NCBI GenBank assembly: GCA_963854735.1
Contig: OY978099.1
Coordinates: 744,001-808,000, forward strand
DNA length: 64,000 nucleotides
Direction of reading: 5' to 3'
Source: Marvania coccoides
Taxonomy: Eukaryota; Chlorophyta; Trebouxiophyceae; Chlorellales; Chlorellaceae
The notes beneath the pieces are model-generated. The model was not told the DNA's origin and did no database searches. It saw only the letters and a program-made list of their open reading frames with translations. Of the stretch, positions 57,924 to 64,000 are shown piece after piece (position 1 is the first letter of the stretch; every line of letters begins with the position of its first letter). The translations under genes and the position numbers were made by a program.

Positions 57924-60900
57924 ATGAGGGTGCTGGGGCCTCCAGCCCTCCTGGCTGTGCTGGCCCTGTGTTGGAGTCAAGGCAAGAGATCAATCAATGA
58001 AATCCGCAATTCTATGCCACAAATAGATCAGTCTCGACAGATGATTGACATGATCACTCAGTAGGTTCGGATCGCTCACATGCACCACCCTCCCGCGCCC
58101 TTCCCCCCTCTTTCTTTTTCTCCGCCAGCCAATGCAGCTGTGCAGGTGCAAGGGCGCCTCCTCAAGCAAACTGCAGCCACGCGAGTCTGCGGCCAAGAAC
58201 CCTACTTCGACCCCGTCAACGCACCACAGTTTGGGGATGTAGAAGCCCCAGCTGAGCTGGGCGGCGAAGGGCCCCCCGAAGTATTTGATGCCGAAGTGTC
58301 TGCTTTGGTCCCGGTGTGGGAGTTTGGCTTGCTCTATGGACTCTCCGTCGAAGCTCTGGTAAGCGACGTGTTTAGAGCAATATTTGCTTTGAACTGATAA
58401 TGCAGTCATGTTGTGTGTGCGGCTCAGAAGGGGGAAAAACACTAACAAACGCCGGCCTTTTTTCCTTCATCTCTTGCAGTACATCCTAGGCGCAGACACC
58501 GTGGGCGCCGTTGGAGGGCCCGACGGTCGCATCAGGGCCATTTACAACCTGGGAAATTACGACGCACCCGCCACGGCCACTGCACGCGCTGGGCTGGATC
58601 CCGAGACCGCCTGGCCGTGGACGGTGCAAGTTTACACCGGCGGCATTGGTGATTTCCACAAGAATGATCCTGAAAAGGGGCTGACCGGCGACTTCTGGAT
58701 GCCGCCCAGGAACATTTCCAACTACCCCGACCCGCTGCCCGGCGAGGAATACGACTGCGTGCCCGGAAACGAGCGCAGCACCATCGTCACGTACGTCTGC
58801 GGCGCTTCCGTGTTCGACCCAGAGGCTGGCCACTATGTTTTCACGGTGGACATGGTGGAGAAGACGCCGTGCAACTTTGAGCTGACAATAGAGTTGGAAG
58901 AAGCATGCCTGTGCCCTTCCACTCTTTGCGAGGCGACGCAAACGCTCTGCCCTTCATCCCCCCCCCCTCCTCCGCTCGACAGCCCACCGCCGCCCGTTGA
59001 CAGTCCCCCACCACCCATTGAGAGTCCCCCGCCCCCTGACAACTCTCCCCCACCGCCGGAGGAGCCCTTGGCTTCGCCGCCACCACCAGAGGAGGCGTCT
59101 CCGCCACCGCCCCTGGAGGCTGATTCTCCTCCTCCGCCCCTTGATTTCAGTCCACCCCCACCCGTTGAGGACTCGCCTCCTCCGCCATATGTAGAGAGGC
59201 AAGTCAGAATAAGATTCAACTGACGTCTTTACGGGAAAAACTATCTGATTCCACCGATAATTCTGTTTTGCAGCCCTCCCCCACCCGTGGAGGACTCGCC
59301 TCCTCCGCCCGTGGAGGACTCGCCTCCTCCGCCCGCTGAGGACTCGCCTCCTCCGCCCGTTGAGGACTCGCCTCCTCCGCCGTATGTAGAGAGGTAAGTC
59401 AGGATAAGATTCAGCCGACGTTTACACGAAACAACTGACTGATTCCACCGATAATGTCTGTTTTGCAGCCCTCCCCCACCCGTGGAGGACTCGCCTCCTC
59501 CGCCCGTGGAGGACTCGCCTCCTCCGCCCGCTGAGGACTCGCCTCCTCCGCCCGTTGAGGACTCGCCTCCTCCGCCCGTGGAAGACTCGCCTCCTCCGCC
59601 GTATGTAGAGAGGTAAGTCAGAATAAGATTCAGCCGACGTTTACACGAAACAACTGACTGATTCCACCGATAATGTCTGTTTTGCAGCCCTCCCCCACCC
59701 GTCGAGGACTCGCCTCCTCCGCCCGCTGAGGACTCGCCTCCTCCGCCCGTTGAGGACTCGCCTCCTCCGCCCGTTAAGGACTCGCCTCCTCCGCCCGTGG
59801 AGGACTCGCCTCCTCCGCCGTATGTAGAGAGGTAAGTCAGGATAAGATTCAGCCGACGTTTGCACGAAACAACTGACTGATTCCACCGATAATGTCTGTT
59901 TTGCAGCCCTCCCCCACCCGTCGAGGACTCGCCTCCTCCGCCCGTGGAGGACTCGCCTCCTCCGCCGTATGTAGAGAGGTAAGTCAGGATAAGATTCATC
60001 CGACGTTTGCACGAAACAACTGACTGATTCCACCGATAATGTCTGTTTTGCAGCCCTCCCCCACCCGTGGAGGACTCGCCTCCTCCGCCGTATGTAGAGA
60101 GGTAAGAATAAGGAATTTTAGTGAAGGGGAGCATGTGCAGAAGACCGCTTTGTATGTTGCAACATTCTCCTCCTTGATTTTCGTCCAAACATGAATTTTA
60201 ACTAAACATGAATTGCACTGCTTGCTCATAATATTGGAATGATCATCAAGGAATCGATATTTTACTTTTTTCATATTATATAGCATTGATATTAGTATTT
60301 ATGCAAAGTTGACGTAGTACTAGTACGAACGGAAAAGATCTGACTGACTCCGTGAATTTAATTTTTGCAGCCCTCCCCCACCCGTTGAGGACTCGCCTCC
60401 GCCGCCAGTTGAGGAGAAATCGCCTCCCCCACCCGTGGAGGACTCGCCTCCTCCGCCCTATGTAGAAAGGTGAGCTAGAAAGACTGGCGTCTTTCATGCG
60501 AAGCAACAGACTGGTTTTACCTTACTAACTTGCAGCCCTCCCCCACTCACCAAATCCAGTCCACCCCCTCCCGAGGAGGACTCTCCTCCTCCACCAAAAG
60601 AGCCCGAAGCCTCGCCGCCGCCGCCAGTGAAGCCCATTGAGTCTCCGCCACCACCCATCAACGAGGATAGGTAAGAATCAAAGGATTGTAGGGTTATTTT
60701 GCCTAATTTTTTTATCAGCGTTCTGTTTCTTCTACTATCTCTTGAGCGATTATAGTAGCAAATTTTTAAATCTTCCATTTTGGTTTCTTTCAGCCCTCCC
60801 CCGCCGACGGTTTCCAGTCCACCGCCCCCCTCCCCGGTCGAGAGCAGCCCGCCGCCGCCCTCGTTAGGCGGCGCTACAGTAAGCTCTCCTCCCCCTCCTA

Positions 60901-61319
60901 AGTCCCTGCCTACCTCCTCCCCGCCTCCTCCCGCCATCGTCGTCGACAAGTGCGTGAAGACGACCGGCATCAAGGTGGTCCTTGTGGTGGGCGCCAAGCG
61001 GTGCTCCTCTGTCATCATGAACGCCGCCGCAAAGACCGCGTTAAAGTACTCTTACTCACGCTCAATGAAGAAATGTGGCGTGACCACCACCGCCGGCTGC
61101 AAATACCTCCGCAAGAACGTCGTGCAGGTGTCAGTGCGGCTGAAGTTCATCGCCGACCGGTATAAAGCCAGGAAGGCCGTGAACATAGCGCTGGCCAAGT
61201 ATAAGTTCCAAGACTACATGAACGCCCTGCTTCTTTCAAGCGGCCGCAAAGTGGCGCTGCGGAGTCACAGCGTGTGTATCCTCGGCAAGAAGGATCGCTA
61301 CGGCAAAATGTGCAATTGA
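57924..61319 (+). CDS. Ser-Pro4 hydroxyproline-rich extracellular glycoprotein (764 aa)
   Basis: Eleven exons: 57924-57981, 58129-58358, 58480-59198, 59274-59393, 59469-59612, 59688-59831, 59907-59978, 60054-60101, 60371-60469, 60536-60670 and 60794-61319. Introns 1 and 3 have GC donors (GCAAGA, GCAAGT). Signal peptide MRVLGPPALLAVLALCWSQG. A globular domain (about residues 22-335) includes YILGADTVGAVGGPDGRIRA and ERSTIVTYVCGASVFD, then VEKTPCNFELTIELEEACLC, which resembles an MRH lectin fold. A long SPPPP array follows (units like SPPPPVEDSPPPP, YVE at exon ends). The last 130 residues are basic with six or more Cys (KCVKTTGIKVVLVVGAKRCS). Likely a cell-wall or matrix protein, like pherophorins in design but without the usual pherophorin domain sequence. 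Confidence 0.82.
59199..60101 (+). repeat. Tandem array of exon plus 75-nt intron units
   Basis: Five introns, at 59199-59273, 59394-59468, 59613-59687, 59832-59906 and 59979-60053, are each exactly 75 nt and almost identical (starting gtaagtcaggataagattca, ending ctgttttgcag). The first has a GC donor and several base changes. The exons between them (120, 144, 144, 72 and 48 nt) are all multiples of 24 nt, built of SPPPPVED-type units. Each begins CCCTCCCCCACCCGT and ends TATGTAGAGAG. Confidence 0.92.
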
Positions 61320-62334
61320 TGCTCTTCCGCAGTGATTTTTCTTTTCCAGCCCCGTAATAGCGATATGCGTAACATTCTTCTGAAACTCTCTTTTGGGAAG
61401 CGTATTATCCTTCTTCTATCTGGCTTTTTTTAACTCGACGTCTTCCAGAGGAAGTTCCTCTGCCGCCGCACTTTCCTGTTCGAATCAACAAATTACCTTG
61501 CCTCTCTACATTTACTACATAACCTCTTAGAATAAAATAAATGCCTTGTTCAGCTGTAGCAGCATGCCGTCGCTCATTCATGTCCCTCTGTCTCTATCTA
61601 CTAGAGAATCCGAGAATCCCTCAAGCTTGGAATTAATTGACATTATGTCATTAGCTCGTTTTCCCACCCAATAAGCAGCGAAACCCTCGTTTGTTTTCAT
61701 TCGCGCATACTGCATATGTTTGTCTCTTGTTTTTTTTCATTCTTCACGTTCTTTCTTCCGCTGCCACGAATTTGCACATCGTCAATATTTTCCTTCTCGC
61801 GGCCGAGGTTATTCCACAAGACCAATTAAAAGCATATACATTAACGGGGAGAAGAATTGTAAAATCAGATCTACACGTTATCAACCGTGCAATAGCCCTC
61901 TCCTGTAGTAATGCCAGAGGTGCCACCATGCGCTCCGAACGATGAAAAGCTATAAGCTTGCAGGACATAAAAATGCATGTCCTCATGAGTATCAGAGCCC
62001 TCATTCTTTGGCATGCGACCTCTACAAATGATATGAAAAAATTGAGCGACGAAAACGGCAAGAACATAAGCGAGCTGCCAATCAACTGCAAAAAGTGCCA
62101 ACTTGGCTTAGGTGTCGGGAAAGAGACGGCTCTCAATTTACAGAATAATTTTAAATCACATTTTAATTTAGAAGTAAAAGAGGACACTGCCGTCATTTAG
62201 ACCTCGCAGCCTATTTATTTCGCGAGATCTTTTTCATTTTTCAAACCGCGAATTGTTTTTTCTTGGCCTCTATGGCGCCCCTGCCACATTGAAGGCTTCT
62301 GCAACACACCCAGTGCACTCCAGCAGCAGCGCAA
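61320..62334. other. Intergenic region with low-GC open frames
   Basis: 3' flank of the glycoprotein gene with AATAAA at 61531, then AT-rich DNA. A frame at 61958-62200 reads as a plausible hydrophilic protein (KKLSDENGKNISELPINCKK) but its GC content is unlike every other gene here, and I found no exon partner. Confidence 0.4.
61531..61536 (+). terminator. Probable poly(A) signal (AATAAA) of the glycoprotein gene
   Basis: AATAAAATAAATG about 210 bases past the stop. Confidence 0.4.
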
Positions 62335-64000
62335 ATGCTGAAAAGCCTGGCCCAGTGGGTCACAGGGGCGGCAGATGACGACCCGAACGTCCCAGTGGCG
62401 CTCAAGGAGGAGAAAGATACCAAAGGTCTCATCGACCTGCAGTGCGGCCGCACCGTCTTCAACGACGTCCCCTCCAGGATGCGCTCTGAGCTGTGGCTGT
62501 CCCAGCTGTTCTCCGGCCCCGCTGCTGCTGCCGTCGCCTGCTACCCCACCCTCGCCGCCGCCGACCTCGATCCAGAGGTGCTGTCTGAGATCGAAAAAGA
62601 CTGTCACCGCACTTTTCCCGGGCACCACCTGCTGAGCAAGCCGGCGGGGCAGCGTGCCATGCTGCTCGTGCTACGTGCTTACGCTTCGTTTGACCCTGAA
62701 GTGGGATATACCCAGGGCATGGGATTTCTAGCGGGAGTCATGCTGACGTACCTCCAGGAGGCCCAGGCGTTTGGCGCGCTGACGCTGGTGATGAGGGAGC
62801 GGGGCTTGCGGGACGCCTACCTGCCAGATAACGGCATGGCATTGCTGCAGGTCAGCACCACGCTTCAGGCACCCCCCTACACCCATTAAACCAAAGCCTC
62901 CGCTAGTTTTGCTTAAGAAAGCCATATGTTTCGCAATATTCTATCTCCTTTGTCTTGATTCATATTTTCTTGATTGATTGCATTGTCACTGGTTTTTTAT
63001 TCAGGTGCGGCTGTGGCAGCTGGGCCGCCTCATTCCGCCCAAACTAGCGGCGCACCTGGAGGGCTTGGGCGCGCTGCCCGTGCTGTACGCCTCCTCCTGG
63101 TTTCTCACCTGCTTTGCCGCAGACTTTCCGATGCATTTTGCCGCCCGAGTGATGGACCTGGTGGTCACCGACGCCGTGGTGACCACCCCGCTGATGAAGG
63201 TGGCGGTGGCAGTACTGGAGCGGTGCGAGGAGGCGCTGCTGGCGATGCACGACCTGGAAGAGGTGGTGGAGTTGTTGAGGAAGAAAGTTCCGGCGTGGCC
63301 AAAGGCGAGGCTGCAGGACCTGCTCACGGAGGCGCTGTGCCGCGGGTGGGCGCCGTGGCAGGCGGACGTCCTTCGAGAAATGAATGTAAGTGTGAACGCG
63401 ATTTTTTCTGTGTGAGTTTTATTATTATTCATATATTGGGTTTCATGTTCCGCTCACTTATCTTCTACTGTACTTTGATTTCAGGGAGCTGAGACGGTGG
63501 CTGAAGCTGTGGCCAGGGTCAACGCCAATGCCGCCGCTGCTGCAGCAGCAGCGGCAGCCAGCACTTCAGCAGAGAGAATCGCCGGAAAAAGCGACGCTCA
63601 GTCTCCGAAAAGCATCAACGCGGCAGCAAGACCTAGCAGCAGTCCTCGGGAAGTGAAACCGCCGCCGTCATCGCCCCTTTCTTTCTCTTCTTCTCAGCAG
63701 CAGCAGCAGCAGCAACAACCGTCGACACCTCCCTCAGCGGTTAAGCTGGCGCCCTTCCCCCCGCCTCCCACACACCGCAAAGACCACGTGAAGTGGGGTA
63801 CGCAGCACAGCGCATCACCAGGAGCAGCAAGGCCGCCGATGTGGCGCCCAGATACGCCGATGCTGACAGCGGTGGCGCCCAATAAACTTCGAATAGACCC
63901 CGAGCTGCAGGAAATGGCGCTAGACCCCACCCTCAGCCGGCATTTATCGACCTATCTGACCTCGCACGGCAGGCACAACGAGCACGCCCAAGCGGCGGCG
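62335..64000 (+). CDS. TBC-domain Rab GTPase-activating protein, 3' end cut by window
   Basis: Exons 62335-62850, 63005-63385 and 63485 to beyond 64000 (no stop reached). TBC motifs: IEKDCHRTFPGHH supplies the arginine finger (I-x-x-D-x-x-R), and VGYTQGMGFLAGVML supplies the glutamine finger (Y-x-Q). Later helices SWFLTCFAADFP (the W.LT.F....P motif) complete the domain by about residue 260. Known role: speeds GTP hydrolysis on Rab proteins, switching off vesicle traffic steps. After the domain, the third exon is Ala/Ser/Pro rich and holds a Gln run (63695-63718). The start ATG at 62335 follows an AT-rich leader. Confidence 0.85.
63695..63718 (+). repeat. CAG/CAA repeat encoding eight glutamines
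   Basis: Six CAG then two CAA codons within the low-complexity tail of the TBC protein. Confidence 0.9.

Noticed and set aside
59199..60101. CRISPR array (regular repeats with similar spacing)
   Set aside because: The repeats are introns plus proline codons in a eukaryotic gene; the spacers are themselves repetitive.
59241..60188. Gly/Glu-rich open frame antisense to the SPPPP array
   Set aside because: It reads straight through five well-formed introns and is just the complement of the proline repeat.

Overview
The window reads as nuclear DNA of a unicellular green alga (Chlorophyta). GC-rich exons are interrupted by short AT-rich spliceosomal introns, genes lie close together on both strands, and the content is eukaryotic: alpha-tubulin, nucleoporin ALADIN, a Polycomb EED/FIE subunit and MAD1. 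The green-algal flavour comes from a Ser-Pro4 hydroxyproline-rich extracellular protein, a PLAC8 protein, a DUF4346 protein of cyanobacterial/plastid type and a GH36 raffinose-synthase-like enzyme. Poly(A) signals look like AATAAA rather than the TGTAA of Chlamydomonas. I cannot name the species. All gene models were built by hand from splice consensus, reading-frame continuity and family resemblance.

Layout. 0-10 kb: a UBL/UBA ubiquitin receptor (-), an ER SIL1-type Hsp70 exchange factor (+), a small selenoprotein gene with its own SECIS element (-), a doubtful small gene (+), DCAF15 (+) and a kinase-like protein (-). 10-20 kb: a PAP2 lipid phosphatase (+), two membrane proteins of unknown function (-), a hairpin-forming inverted repeat, a PLAC8 protein (+) and ALADIN (+). 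20-33 kb: DUF4346 protein (+), SAS10/UTP3 (-), an MFS transporter with a duplicated exon (+), a 7-TM-like protein (+), a TLC-domain protein (-) and EED/FIE (-). 33-43 kb: a raffinose-synthase-like gene (+) whose first intron contains the whole MAD1 gene on the other strand, and a tetraspan-like protein (-). 43-57 kb: ataxin-3 (+), a TMEM41/VTT protein (+), a secreted probably GPI-anchored protein (+), GRC3/NOL9 (-), HisA (+), alpha-tubulin (-), an orphan membrane protein (-) and a small ankyrin-like protein (-). 57-64 kb: a Ser-Pro4 wall-type glycoprotein with an amplified exon-intron array (+) and a TBC Rab-GAP cut by the window end (+).

These are mostly unrelated housekeeping genes, as expected in a nuclear chromosome; there is no operon. 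Loose themes are ubiquitin biology (UBL/UBA, DCAF15, ataxin-3), ribosome biogenesis (SAS10, GRC3) and membrane traffic or lipids (PAP2, TLC, TMEM41, TBC). The most notable signals are the UGA-containing gene with a textbook SECIS element (3385-3876), the probably mutually exclusive exon pair in the MFS gene (25557-26146), the tandem exon-intron array (59199-60101), near-duplicate introns around a 20-nt exon (8453-8666), and a high share of GC-AG introns (8 of about 82 modelled).
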